The notes below the pieces were generated by a model. The model saw only the letters and a list, made by a program, of their open reading frames with translations, did no database searches and was not told where the DNA came from. The position numbers and the translations under genes are program-made. From contig JANCRA010000019.1 of assembly GCA_024362935.1 (NCBI GenBank), positions 402,001 to 466,000 on the forward strand: a DNA stretch of 64,000 bases, read 5' to 3'. The stretch is from Setophaga petechia (lineage: Eukaryota > Chordata > Aves > Passeriformes > Parulidae). This document shows, one piece after another, positions 49,201 to 63,700 of the stretch; the first letter of the stretch is position 1; each line of letters begins with the position of its first letter.

Positions 49201-52200
49201 ACTCCTCAGAACAGGACTCAAGTAATATGCAGAAAATACAGCCCAAGGGACACCTGCTGAACTGAGGAGGAACAGGAGATGCTGATGACATGTTTAGTAA
49301 ATAAGCAACACATCTCTCTGCACAGAGGCAGACAAATGTATTGGAGATAATATTATTACACATTTACTATGAAAACTACAAAGGTCACCCTAGTTGCCCA
49401 AATAATGTTCTTTTCCTATAAAGCGTACTTTAATTGCAATGAGAGAAGCTGCAAGGCCATCTATACAATAGCACATTTATTATACTTCAAATATTAGTGT
49501 TCAGAGGTTCCTCTACCTAGACAGAAAGCATTACTTTCAGACTAACACCCTGCATTACAAATTCTTCTAGAAGGGCAATCCATATTGCATAAAAGCATGC
49601 ACAACAGAGGCAAGGAAGAGGGGGGTGTTATGAGCACAGAATTAAATATGGGAAACACAGGACCTTACACTGCTCTTTCCTTGATTAACTCACATCCAGT
49701 ACAATTACATTGCTGTGATTCCTCATGCGGACACACACAAGTGTCTACACAGAGAAATGTGTTTATACCCGTATAACTCATTCCCATACATTTCCACTTT
49801 TAATCACTTCCATGCTAGAGGTTGCAGTGATTTATGCACTTCAGTAACTAGAAAAATCACACCATTAACCAAATCAGTTCATACAGAACCTGTGTGCTAA
49901 TCAGTTAAGAGGACAGGAAAGTCCACTTAAAACATCCTAGACAGTGGCTCTGAGCAATAAATAATGCTTATTGCACAGGTTAGAAATGCCAAAGCCACAC
50001 CTGAACATTTTGCTGGTGGTGGGGTGATAAAAAAACACACAGATAACATTACTTCCATTGACAAACTTTACATATACAAAACAGTGGCTTTATTGTTTAT
50101 TAAATTAGATGCTGCCATGGTGTAATCATCCCTGCAGCCATACCAAACCCAACAGTAGGTCAGATGCAATCCTGTGGAGGAGGTAGAGAGAGGAGAAAGG
50201 AAGAGAAGCGAGACACAGCACAGAAGCAATACAGCCCCATAAACTAGTGGTGCAAGGAATAATTAATCCATGGATGTGAAAACAGATGCCGTAATTGTAA
50301 AAAGCAAAATCTGCAAAAATACCACATGACAAAAGTAAATGTTACAACATGGTTCCTTTCATAAACAACATCCAGGATGTGATTCAGATGCTGTTGCCAC
50401 TTGAGATACTCTAGGGCATCCCAAAGTGTTGGGTGATGGCACAGGGACACTACTGCAGGCTTGTGCCCTGCTGGAGCAGCCACAGAGTCCAAGCAGAAAC
50501 TGCACAGGCGTTAGCTTCACATGTCAAGGTGAGTGTATTTCACTCACAAAAATGACCAGAAACTAACTGTACCAAATTAAACAAAATCTAACATTCTTCC
50601 TAGACTCTCATTTCAGTTCTTAAAAAGTCAGGTTCTATTTAATAAAAAATTACAAATTTATATGATATTAAGTTCAGAGCAAAAGTTTGTAGTGCTCCTA
50701 AATTGTATAGGAATTTGCAACATTTTTAATTTAAGAGCACCTTTACCTGGCAGGTCAGGTTACTCTCAGAGGAGCTGACGGGTCCCAGCTTCCTCCTGAG
50801 CTACAGCTTCACTACAGGAATACAAAGGAGTGACATCCAAAGTCATGTTACACTGCAAAGGGTGTTAGGAGCCCCCACTTCCTAAATGCAGGCAGTCAGC
50901 CTCAAGTGTTTTAGCAGGGTGTTGAGGTGAGCTGACTGTAGAATCAAGCTACAGCCCAAGGACAGACAGAGACTGCCCTGGAGGGCAGCCCACCCACACA
51001 GGGCTGGGTCTCATCCGCACACACCTTGTGCACCACCGCAGCAGCAATGGTGCACCCCAAAGATTGCAACAGCTCTGTCATGCAGCAACTAATAAATGCT
51101 GAATGCAGGTGGGAAATGATCTGTGGAGAAACACTCAAGCTTAACTCCATCAGTCTGGAGGATTTACAGCAGTGAGGATATATGTCCTATATCTGTTGTG
51201 ATCTTCCTGGTGGAAACCAGCACAACGCAACAGTGAAAATCTTCCTGGGGTGGTTCCAGGCTGCTAATAAACAAGACAATGCCTATTAAGCTGAGTACTG
51301 CTTTTGAACGAATAGAAATATGCTGCTGATGAAGCAGACTACTGGTTCAGTTTGTAGGTTTTCATTATTTCATTTACTTAACTGTGAGGCTTTTCTCTAA
51401 AAAGAGGAAAATATAACTACACTTGGAACAACAGAAGCAAAAAAAGCACCATTTCCTAAGGGTCTCTCCATACTGCATCTGCCCTTTTCCCCAGATGCTA
51501 GGAACACCACACAACCCTCTTATCAATAAATTAAGTTGCAGCTTGCACTAAAAAAAAAAACCTGATCAAGAATGAACAGGGGTGTGTACACCAAAAGACA
51601 ATGATTTCCTTAACAACAAGAAGAAAAAACACCTAAGAATTTACTGAGAAAAATACTGAATTTTGAACCTACAGTTTTTTAGAACAATGCAAGTTCTAAT
51701 ACAGACATCTTTGGGAACAGAAAACTCTTCCAGAAAGTTCTCCTCCCCTCTGTTGAAAATCAAACACATTACAACCACCTTGCATTATTCCCTCCACTTG
51801 TGTACTTAGTTAATACCAATGCTTTTTACTCTATATGTGAATGTAATAAAATTTTAATTTCGCAGAAATCCAGGTGTCTTGGTAGATTTCTGATTTTTTT
51901 TTTCTTTCCTCTCCCCAAGGCATAGATATAAATTGTTTTCTGCTATCTTTACAGGAGATCTACGGAACCATGTTATCGAAAGTTGCAGAAGACTGAAAAT
52001 AGTTTAGGGTAATCAAGAGCTGCAATGTTTCATCAAAGCCACATCTCTCCAAAAGCCACTGGTGTTGCAACAAACAGTTTGGGGCTATAGCTTGATTTTG
52101 ATTATTTTCCATTACCTTCCTAAAAACCTCCTCTTTTCGTGGCAGGCAGAAGCCAATTAGCAGCATGAAAAGAAGAAGTCTGGAGAAAGATAATGTGTTA

Positions 52201-55200
52201 AAACAACCAACTTTGACTAGGAAGTCAGACCATCAAATTAAATATTGCTAACCACCCTATGCACAAGAGTCTGTATTTATTTGTTTTAACCTTACAGTCC
52301 TGTGATGGAAGCCGACAGTGCAGTTCTTGGCCCCTCACTTTCGCACAGCTTTTCTTCCCTCAGTGTATACCACAAGACCACTGCCCGCAAGTAATGACAG
52401 GAGGCAAAATGGACCTGGGCTGCCCAGTTGTCCAGCAGAAGGCAGAACCTGCTGCTGAGCACCACGATGAGTTTTAACAGGAGGGAGAAGGCACCTTAGG
52501 TCAGACTGGTCTCTTGTATCACCACTGACACTGCAGCAGTGCAGTCAACGAGAGCAGCAATACCACAGGTCTCATTTGCTTGCAGCTGCCCCTTGAATCA
52601 GATGCTTTCCCCAAGCCCTACTGCTCAGCAGCTGTGCCCACTCCATCCCTGAATCCTGCAGCCCACCCAGAGCTCCACCACAGTGGGTGCAGGCACATAA
52701 TCCATCTTTGCTGCCGCTAATTGCCACCAAGCTCTATCCGTGTGCTTTGATGTCAGAAGACCTCCGGCAGAGATCGGCCCGAGGGATTTATACTGCAGTA
52801 AAGAACGAGTCTGCCACACTCACACGGGTAACACAAAGGCAGCAACAGCTTTGCAGGGATCCCTGAGAAGTGTTTACAAAAACTGAGCCTCACAACAGGA
52901 TGACAAAAGGAAGGGGTATTTCTCTACTGTGCTTCACGAGTTGGTTGATCTTCGAGGAAAATCCTCTGCTAAACACTGAGGGGCACAGAAACAACCAGCA
53001 TATGATTGTGGACAGCAGCTCAGGCTACTTTGCAGGATTGAAGTCAGACACAGCATGTTTGCTCCTCATGGTCTGTGAACACCGGCAAAATTAAACTCCA
53101 CATCTAATTTTGGGAGCACATCACTGGCTTATTATTTATTAGAAATAGAGATTCAGACATGACGATGAAGGAGCTTCACCTCAACTCTGAAGCAGGGAGA
53201 GCTGACAGCAACGTATTCTTGCTGCCTGAAGCATGTGGAGTCACTTCAGAAAGGGGCATCAACTCCCTCCACACTACTTGCCCTACCACTGCCAATATTT
53301 TGTTACTACGGCAGAATAATATTAGGACATCAGTGAGGAAAATAAACTCTCTATTATGATGGATGTGCATTTAGTCAGCAACGTGCTGCAACAAACTTGA
53401 CCTTTACCAGGACTAGATTTCACTGACTGCTTTTTTGGGACCTCACCCCATTTATTTTGTTCTGTCTACAGCCTCTGGAATTTCCAACTGATAGAACTTT
53501 CATTACCTTTCCCAGTGGAAGCACACTGCAAAGAAAAATATTCTGGCATACAAGGTCAAGGGACAGAGCCTTTTCTGTGATCCTTCACAGCAACTGAAAG
53601 GGGTATTGGAAAAAATACTCCCAGAAGAGCTGCAGATGAGTTGTCCCAATGTGAAACAGCCTGGTACAGCCCAGCAGAGTTTCTGCAGGCTCAGGTTCAG
53701 GTTTGCAGAACAACATGACTCATTTTTCCTCTCTGAATAGGAACTGCACTGCCAGCTTTACGTTTTTACACAGTACCAAAGCTGTTACATGTTCTTCATC
53801 ACTCCCAGAGCCATTCATGTTTATCATGTTTCCAGGATTTCATTAATAAACAAAAGGAAGAAGGGCTTATGCCTCTGATTGAACTACTTTGCATTTTAAC
53901 AGGAAATAAACTGACCCACCTGGAAGCTAAACACAATTGAAAGTTGCACCCATACCAGCTGTTTCTATTTTCAAACCAGTGTTTTATGCCTTGTAATGAC
54001 AGCAGACACTTCCAATAGCATCTTTTTCATCCTTCATTTTGTTGAGCTTACCCAAGAGAGAAGCATGAAACATACCTGATTAGGGCTTTTATTTCTACTT
54101 CCCAAGAGGGGAATTAAATGCTCACCTAGAATCAGACCTCTGTGGTCTGGAGAGCAGCATCCATTCAGCTACACCATTAATCCAAAGTGGAAGTGGGAAA
54201 GTGCAATTGTAGCTCTGCTGATGAGTTTATCGAGGTTAGCTACTAAGCAAGGGAAGGCGAGTATGAGAGGCATGGCCCAAGGCCCAGCTTTATGAGACTG
54301 CAATATTAGAAACCAGGAAAATGAGAATGTCTGATGAAAAGTGGAGCCTCCAAATACGCTTTAGCTACAGAAAAGGAGCAGTTTTTCTCCTTTCCCTTTC
54401 CCATAAGCTCTTCCAAAGGGGAAATAAGCAGGCAGGTATCCTACCTGCCATGGTTTTGACAGCTTGTATCTGCCTAGAATAACATTTGTCACCACTTCCC
54501 TACTCATGCATCTCCTTTTGCATCTCTAACGATGGACACTGGGCTTTTCTCTGTGGCAGCACGATGGAGCCAGAGTAGCTCCCTATGGCATTACTGCAGC
54601 AGGGCTGGAAGCTGCCATGAGCAGAGCACCACCCTCATCAGGTTTTGAAAGGCCAGAGGGAAGATTATCACTCAGGGGAGCTCATACACAGGAGAAGCCA
54701 GTAAAGCAAAATTAAGCCTTAATATTCTGCAAAGGATAAGGACATTGTTTTTGAAAATGTTAGCAAGGCACAAGAAAAATGTATTTAAAAGTCAGCCACT
54801 GGCACATCAGGAGTCAATCGTGCTGGGCAGCAAAATATTCAGAAAAAATATAAGATGAATATAAATATAGCTTACATGTTTGAAAGTAAACATTAACTGC
54901 TTTTCACATGCTTTATGGCAACTTCAGTCCTGTGCAGCTGTAGCCACAGCACTTGGAGAAAAAGAAAAACATCTCATTGTTTCAAACAAACATGAGCAGT
55001 TTCATGTGACAAGCTCCAAGTATAAAATGAAAAAAATATTCCTAAAACTCCCACATTATACCGCTAGTAAACTAGAATTTCATAGCAAAAGTGAATAAAC
55101 AATAGCTTTTGAGGCTGGAGAAATTACCATCATGGTGATATCTAATCTCTCCCCAGAAGTCAAGAATTATGACTAAACCCTTCCAACATAGATATAGCCT

Positions 55201-55589
55201 GAAATTCTATGTCAGAAGTATGTCCAATTGCATTTGGCAATCCTTAGCCAAGAGAGAGGCTGACTATAATTGGATGAATATTTGAAGTGCTTCATTATTC
55301 ATGTAGGAAGGCTAGGTAAAAAGTGTTTTGTAGTCCCAAGACACTGGAGGGTGTGTGTTATTGGGTAATAACCAATTAGGAATGTTGACAGCACTCTGCC
55401 TTTGGGATCACCCTGGCCAACAAAGCACCTGGGTGTATGTTGTTGTGCAAAGGCACACACCCACTGCCTACTGCTCAGTTTACTTAAGCTAGGCTTTCAC
55501 CAAAGGAAATGGAGGACACCCCACAAGGATGTGCGTTTGACAGCTCAGTTACATTCAGAAATAGTGCTTCTTTGTTGTTCTGTCTTCAA

Positions 55590-55693
55590 AAAACACCTTT
55601 TTTCAATAGTATTTCTGAATTACTGATGCTACTGGTCATTGAAAACACCTTTTTTCAATAGTATTTCTGAATTACTGATGCTACTGGTCATTG
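55590..55693. repeat. Perfect 52-bp tandem duplication
   Basis: Two 52-bp copies (55590-55641 and 55642-55693) are identical by eye, each starting AAAACACCTTTTTTCAATAG and ending CTACTGGTCATTG, followed by a partial third start (AAAAC). The lack of any difference points to a very recent duplication or to an assembly error. Confidence 0.93.
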
Positions 55694-58600
55694 AAAACAA
55701 ATTCCAGTTCTTCTGTTTTACTGTTTATAATCCAGCAAAAGAGAAATATTCCTTCTATTTCCAGAAAGGAAACACTGACGGCAAAAGATCAGCTCCTACT
55801 CCTGTAATCTGGTAAAAAACTCCACTGTGCTGCTATAAATACTTCAAACTCAGAACAACAGAAATCAATGATTTTCCTTTCATGCTAGTCTAAGAAAAAC
55901 ATATGAATCATTAGTGCAGACATGCAAAGATTTTTAAAACTTCAGCATTTAAAAACTAACAGTCCTTACACTTGCTCACAAGAACCAGAAATCCAACACC
56001 AATTGAGGTAATGGTAGAACAGTTCAACCCTATCACTACTTCCCACAACAAGGGTAGAAGGTAGTCATGGTACAAACACTGGTTTTTATTTGCTCCTTTA
56101 TTTTCTTTATCATCGTAATGAAAAAAAAACCCTGAAATTTTATGTTCTCATTGAAAGCAAAGACATTACTGTACAAGCTGCCCAACAGGACTTTCTTACC
56201 ACAAAAGAAACACTCAAAACTTTTCCTGAAAGATTTGCTTGTTTCAAACATGCAAAATTCAATATGTTATAAGGAAGAACATATCTGTTTTTCTGCAGCT
56301 CTCATTTTCTGGCTTGCATCACATTCAGCCTGTCCTGTGGCACTGAGAGTACTGCAGCATTTTCTCTGAAATCCCCCGAATGCCCCCTCACCCTCTCCCC
56401 CATGTATCACCAAGACGATGATGTTTTGATGAAGCATCAAGCACGGGCCCTCGAGATAATGGATTCAATGGGATACACTTAAAAGATCATTTTTCTCTTT
56501 TGTATTGACTGCTTGCACTGCTCTAAGACAGGAAGGGCTTTCATTTTTTATGAAAGCTGCAAGACCCCGAGGGTCCTCTAAACTGTTTAAGAGGGATCAA
56601 TTTTCAGATGGGTAGAAGGGGCCCAGCAGACCGTCACAGTTTGGAGCACCTTCTTCCCCTCCTATCACTGACAAGTTCGGACAAATCTAAAACCAGCTCC
56701 CAGCTGAGCCACTCTGGCATGGCAGAGCTTCCCACTGTTTGGGATTTGTGGTTAGCACTCCAACAGAACTATAATTTATAGTGTGTATGGAAAAAATAGG
56801 AAAAAAGTTTCACAGAAGCAAAATAATCACAGGGGCTGACGGAGATAAACAGCAATAGAGCTGCTAAGCAAAGCAGTGCTTGGCACTGGCGTAGGGGCAG
56901 GGAACCATTACCCCATGACACGGGTTTAATGCAGTGACATTGCTGCAATTACACCCAGGCAACCTAACAAAACAAATTTATTGTACGGCACAAAATATTT
57001 CCAATTCAACATTGCAACATTTATTTTTTAATTGCAGAACAAAGAACAACTTTTGGGGTGTGGAAGGACATAATCCATCATTTGCTCTGAAGTGACACAC
57101 TTATGGCAAATGCTGTATATTATAACTTTCTATGCCACAATAAGCAACTACAAGCAATTTCTTAGGCAAGGAATGCAAAGGGTTTGGGTGTGGTTCTGTG
57201 AGATACTGCTTATCCCTCCATCTCGCTCTGTGTCAGCAGGGAGCCAAAGGCAAGCCACACGTTGCTGCACTGGGACTTCAATCACTCCTGTTTTGCATGC
57301 GTCACACAGCTTGTGACAGCCTCTCACCTGCAACACGCCTCATGTGGAAAGAGTTTTTACCGTTCAAATATGGCCTGAACGAGAACTTAAATACAATTTT
57401 TAATTAAAAGGGATGAGATGTTAATAGGTCACTTAAAGAACAATTATGTCTACCATTTGATTGACAGGCTTCTCACATTTTATCAAGAAAACCCCATTGC
57501 GGTCTAGGAGGTAGAATTTATTTTTCTAAATTGCTGAACTTCAGAAGAGTATCCCATTGCATTTAACACTGCTTTGTGCAGCTATCTCACCTTCTAAACA
57601 AATCCCTTTCATCTTTCTGTCACTCTCCCCCTTTACCTCCTTTAATCCTTCGCAAACAGAAAGTTTTTGATTCACAGAAACTGAATTGCCAGTGTTGCTC
57701 TCCATCACCGAATGCCTGTTCTGCAAAATGCAGCAGTGTGAAGAAATTGCAAAGATAGGTCTTCAGTAATTAGCTTGGGTACCAGACGTGGCACAGCTGA
57801 GTTTGCTGGAAGCAGGAAAAACGAGTCCAGGTGGAGCATCGTGCTATATTGCTTTGAGCACCTGAGCTACCCAAGTGTCTGCACACACGGGGCTGCACGG
57901 TGGAAGGACTGGATAGCAGAGTGACTGTGAGCCCACCGCTCTCCTAAAGGCATGTCCCTACAAAGCAATCCACAAGTAGCAGCTTTATAATGCTTTCAAA
58001 CGGTTACAGAAGCCCATTGTTTCTCAGAAGCAGGCAGAAAGTGCCTTGAAACTGCCTAGAAAAGTGCCCACATTCACTGCAGAGAGCTGCAACTGTGCTG
58101 GAAGAATCCTACAGACCCAAGCTAATGTACACATCAGGGCTAGAAACAATTTGTTTGATTACTGATTTAAAGACTCAATGAAAGGAATCAGCGTGAATGT
58201 GTCTCAGAGGCATCCCTGAACTGATGGCACTAAGAGCAAAAGCAGTATCTGAGATATCCTTAAAACACGCTGGCTGCTTACCTACTCTAAGACAGCTCAC
58301 TATTAACAAGAGCCAGAAAACCATACATGTGTTGGGGGGAAAAGGACAAGCAAGCCAGCAAAGTGCTTTGATCTGGTCAGGTAAAGATCACTTGGGACCC
58401 CTGTGAGCTCCGACTCCTTCCAACAGAGATAGAAAGTGTGTATGAAAAAGAAATGAAGACAAAGCAATGAGAGACTTTAGTTGACAGAAGTAGGGTCAAT
58501 GCTCAGAGCAGAACAGGGACAGAAAAAAAGATACTGAAAGGGAAGAGTCAAAGAGACATCAACATCTTGTATGGTGCAGACAAAGGCAAAAAAAAGGGTT

Positions 58601-60599
58601 GAGAACAAAAGACAAAAGGAGAATAAAGCTTGCCAGATGACACTTGTCTGGTTACAATATTTGAATAAACTGCAGACTAGTTAAGTTAGAGGAAAAGTTC
58701 ACATAACAGGAACTGGTGACATTCCCTTGGCCAACACAGCATTTGTGTCTTATTTGCATTTAAATGACTGCAGATAACCATTGAGTCCTGAGCAGTTTTC
58801 ACCGTTTCCTATGCAACCTCTGCAAATACATCCCCAAATGGCAAGCATACTTGTATACATGAAACCCAGCCAGAAGGTTGATCATCACCAGAAAGAAGTA
58901 AGTCAGAAGTTGGAATCTATATCCTAAAGCTTCAAACACACCCAAGAGGTGGCCGGGTGTTGACGGCAAAACTGGAAGCCAAATGTGTTTGCTTCTGCAA
59001 TTATGTATGTACTAGATGCCAATTTGCTTAGCAACTACAATTGCAATTTATGAAAGACCAATGAAGTACAAACAGTTTATGTGGGAGCAGAATCAAAACC
59101 TTGTGCTAACACACTCCTTGCCATCAGGAACCTCTGTAAGTACAGCAAAAGGCAAAAAAACCCACTGAACCCTATGATTATGGTTCAAACCTGGGCCCTA
59201 TGAGAAGTGACCAATAAGCAGAATACTTCAGCGCCACCACAGTTTCTAATGACATTTTTTCTTATTAGGTCAGTGAGACCCAGAGACTCAGAAAATTGTT
59301 TTATCTTCCCAGGTATTGGTCAGGCAGAGTGAGAAATACTGCTTGGGTGCCTTCAGTCTAGCTTATGAAACCATGCTATTGGGCAGAAAAATACAAAAGT
59401 TGTAAGGTTCCCATCCACAAATTTCCATCCACCAAGGATTCCAAGCAGCCTTTGCAATCAAATGATTTCCCAAAGCACAGGCCCTTAAACTAGTTATTGA
59501 CAACCTCCCCTCTGCTGGACTTACAGGCTGATCCAACCCCTACAAACCTACATAAGCCAACTGGCAAAGGAAGCCCTACACTGATTATATAGCTATGGAT
59601 TTTCTTCTTTCCCCTCAAGAAAAAATGATTGTTACTTCTGAGGATTACTAGCCTCAGAAATAAGGAGCTGAAGTCTTCAGCTTTCTAACACTCCTGAATG
59701 TAGACACTTATTCCTCTGAACATATTTCCTTATTCACTGTCATAGCCAGGCAGCCAGAACAAGCATGTAGTGAACCCCTGCAACATCAAGTCTGCACATC
59801 TACTTTCCCTGGCTCTGCATATATGCAAAGAGCTCTCCAACAATCCACTATCTCGATTTTACTGTCATTTTACAGATTTAAATGCAAAAGCATTGAACAA
59901 GTACAGGACACTGCTTTTTATCCTACAAGTAAATACACATAAGCTCACTTTTACTGACATTTAGAACAGGAAGACAGACACCAATTTGTGGCCCCTTTCA
60001 GTGATGACTCATCAGCAGTTACTGAACACATGATGTGAGAACCTGCTAATCTGATGGTGCCATTTCTTTCACCAGTCACCAGCCACAAGCAACAGCAGCA
60101 ACTTGCTGACCTTGCAAATTAAACATTTTACAGGACTACAATTTGAAAAATATTTACTTCTACTGAGGCAACAGTGATGACTGACCTGTGGTGATCATTA
60201 ATTGAGGCAAAATGAGGTCAATACATACCCTAAGTTCAATATACATACCTAGAGCTACAATTAATCTTGGTTCAGGCAGGACCAGAAAATACCCCTCCAA
60301 GCTCTTTATTGACAGATGTGTGTTGCAAGAGAGCTCTCTTTAAAATATCAGTTGTGCAAATTCTCTGAATTTCTTTAAATAGGCATGAACCACAGTATCA
60401 TTCACAATTCTGTTTCCATTTTCTTTCCAAGTCTGTGTATGTGGTTACACCAACCAACACAACTGTGCTGCCTGACTGTGTTCAGTCTGGTCCTCATGAA
60501 TCAACAGTTAATTTTTTATTAATACATGTTACTGATGATACCAACATCATCAACCTCTATCTCAGTTACTGGATCTATAAATATTTATGCTTAGAGATA

Positions 60600-60760
60600 G
60601 TAATCTTTTACACTTTCAATCATCATCCCAAAGCACTCTACAAATTGCTTTTTTGTTAACCTTGGTAGGAAACAAATGAAGCTCAAAGTTAAATCAGTTA
60701 TCTTGGGTCACAGAGCAGGTCAGTGAGAGTCAATGTATTTCCCTATCCCAAGCCCTCACT
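60600..60760. repeat. Possible ancient MIR-like SINE, antisense
   Basis: The + strand contains CATCCCAAAGCACTCTACAA, then a GTAGGAAACAAATGAAGCTC stretch, ATCTTGGGTCACAGAGCAGG, TCAGTGAGAGTCAATG and TCCCTATCCCAAGCCCT. The order and wording match the reverse complement of old amniote MIR/CORE-SINE copies (gaaactgaggc, cttgcccaaggtcac, agcaggtcagtgg). The copy is strongly diverged. Confidence 0.5.
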
Positions 60761-63700
60761 TTTCCTTGCCACAAGACCATGCAGCAATCAAATGATGAAA
60801 TATAAAAGGTGAATAAAGAGATGAGTAAGACAGGATAGATAACAAAGATTGAACTGACCCTCTGCCAACTTCTTCTGCCTCTTTCCCTCCTGCCAGGAAT
60901 GTTACAAAACAGTAAAAAGCTGTGACCTGGACCATTCAAGCTAATACAGCAGACAAAGCTGGTTACAGCAACACTGAAAACTTTCACAGAAGGTTGCTCT
61001 TTCACAGAAGCTTGCCCTTAATGTTGCTGTTCTAGAAAGATACAGATAGAGATGTACCTCTCAGGAAGATAAATCCAAATAAGGAGAGTGAAAATAAAGA
61101 TGCAGTAACACCCAATCTCTCAATTTTTCCTTTAAAAACCCAAATCACCAAATGCTCATTAGTTAGAAAATTTTGTTATTTCTTCAAGTTTAGCATAACT
61201 TAGAGCAGTTTGAGAAGTACTTTCCAAGGTCAGCAAGAAAGTTGTGACAGGGCTGCTTTCATGGAGGTGCTACAGAGGGAGGCCTATGCAAAGTGCAGAC
61301 CACCCTCACCTCAGCAGGTCTCCTACAGCATGGTGCTTCAGTTTGCAGGACTTTGAACTAAGGGCCATGTCAGCTTGTTTTGGACCTGGGGACTGATAGC
61401 AGAAACTGCCAGAGCTCTGATACAGGCAAGCAGTGCTGCCTGATTCACAGCACGTCCTTGGAACTCTACCTACACAACTTGTGAAGAATAAGTCTTTCTT
61501 GTCTTTCTTGCAAACTGTCAAAAAAGGCCAAGGACAGTCTGGGCATTCTCCTAAGTAATTCTGTGCTCTTGATGCAAAAGAAACCCTTACCAATGAAAAA
61601 AATAAAAAATGCCAGTGTCCTAACTGGATCCAAGTGTGTGAAATTTAATTTCCCTGAGGGCTGAGAGTGAAGATTGGGTAAGAAAACTGGGACACAAATG
61701 GATTGGTTCATATGAAAACCTGAAATTGCCCTGGGCAGAAATATGGAAGGATTGTGAAATACTGTATGAGAAGAATCCATCTTCATATGCAGGGAGCAAC
61801 TCAAGATGGGAGATGTAGCAACACAAACAGATACTCCAAAAGGTTCTACAGAGTTATATACAAGGTTTTAAATGATTTTTTCCCATTCTGTGGTGGGAAT
61901 ATGTGATGTGGCAATCCAATGCCATGGTGTTATGCAAATATTTGTACCAGATGACTTGGGCAGACCTAATTAAAAGTTCAGATGCTTTGAACATACAAGA
62001 TATACAACACTGCTGATATTGCTGATATCAGAGATATCAGACAGCTGATGCTTGTATGATCAAAGTTCAACATCTTCCCATTCAGCTCGGATATTCAGTT
62101 GAGGTTGTCTCAGCCTGGTACACAATAACTTTTGGTAGATGCTGTGCAGACAGCATTAAGGCTGAGAGGTGCAGGAATGCTGACTCCAAGCAAAGGGTTC
62201 GATCCTGCTGCAAGATGATCACGCACTGGAAGGAGAGTAGGCTGCTTGGGCTAAAGTAGCAGAGCTAACCAGCCAGTGCTTCCTCTTCTCACAATCATAA
62301 ATCCTAATACCTCAACCTGTTCTCCTCAAGCTTTTTGGTGACCACAGGGAACAATGGCACTACATGCATGTGCCTGAGCTCTTGGGGGAGAAAGGCTCCT
62401 TTAACAGACCCTCATCTCAGATCCTCCTCTCCTGGAATAATTTTTTTCCTGGGCTGTGGAAAAAAAACTATTAAAAAATCCTTTATTTTCAAAAACCAAG
62501 CAATTAAAAAAAAAATTTGGACACCCAAATCTTTATCAGATAGCTGACTGTTGCCAGATACCAACCTGAAGATCTGGTAACTTCAAGTAAACCAAAGGTT
62601 GTACAATCTGTGCAGGGCTGAATGCACCAAGGTCTACAGTCTCAGTGGAGACAGCTACATAGAAGGACACCTGCTCCCTCCTCAGACTTTAAAAAAAAAT
62701 TGCTATTTATTTCAGCAGACACCTCACATTAGGTCTTCTTGGTAGACAGGCTGATTCAAACTTAGGCTTCTTCCCAAAGCCTAAGTCCATCAAATTGTAT
62801 TATTGAGCTTCATGAGACCATGTTTGAGGCATTTGAGTTTTCCTTGTGAAAACAATAGGTTCTCCCTAGTCTGGATTATAACTGGGCTCTTTGAAATTAT
62901 ATGCTACTAGATTTTAAAATCAATTTTGAAGGCTTTTTTAAGCATTATTTTAGCTTCAGAATTTATAATTCTAGGATTACTCAATTCAAACCATCCATTA
63001 GATAAGCTGCTTGTCTGTCAGATTGCTTCACAGTGTCAGCTTTTGCCCAAAACACAGATCAGGTCTGATTCTTTGGCTTCTTCAAGCACAAGAGCATTTG
63101 AGAGAAACCCACAATTGTCTTTCCAAAGCAAAGGGCAGGGATCCAGCAACAGTAGCAAGACACTTTTGCAGTCACACCGAAGTTTCTTTGGAGGGATGAA
63201 TAGGTATCTGTCAGTAGGCATTTTACATGTCAAGGCACAAACCAGGTTGGGGAACCTAACAGAAGAATTATGGAAAATGATCCCTTCAAGCTACAAGTCT
63301 TTACCTGATATCATTTAAGGAATTCTTTTTTTAAAGTACTCTTTCCAATTCATACTTTACTGTCCAGGAAGAAGAAAATAGCAAGGTACAAGATGAGGGC
63401 TGTTGACTCCAAAATGGGAAGGAAGAGTACACTTGCTCCAAAGCAGACTGCTCCATCAGAATAGGTCTCCCTCACACCAGCAAGTCAGAGTGACTCCAGA
63501 GCTGCTGGTTTGAATATCACCCTTTCAATCTCACAAAGAAAGATGACTCTGGTACCTGGCCCACAGATGAAAGGTTCATTTTAGGCTTCTGGCCCTTAGA
63601 CTACATGTAATACGAGTAAGAAACCTAATGACTTTCATGTCTCAACCTGTTACAGGCTGGGCCTGTAACTGATGCCTTGACTCATCCCTGGAGCAGTGCT

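Noticed and set aside
62150..62215. GGTTCGATCC motif resembling a tRNA B box at 62196-62205
   Set aside because: No matching A box at the right distance and no cloverleaf or acceptor-stem pairing was found, so neither a tRNA gene nor a SINE head is supported.
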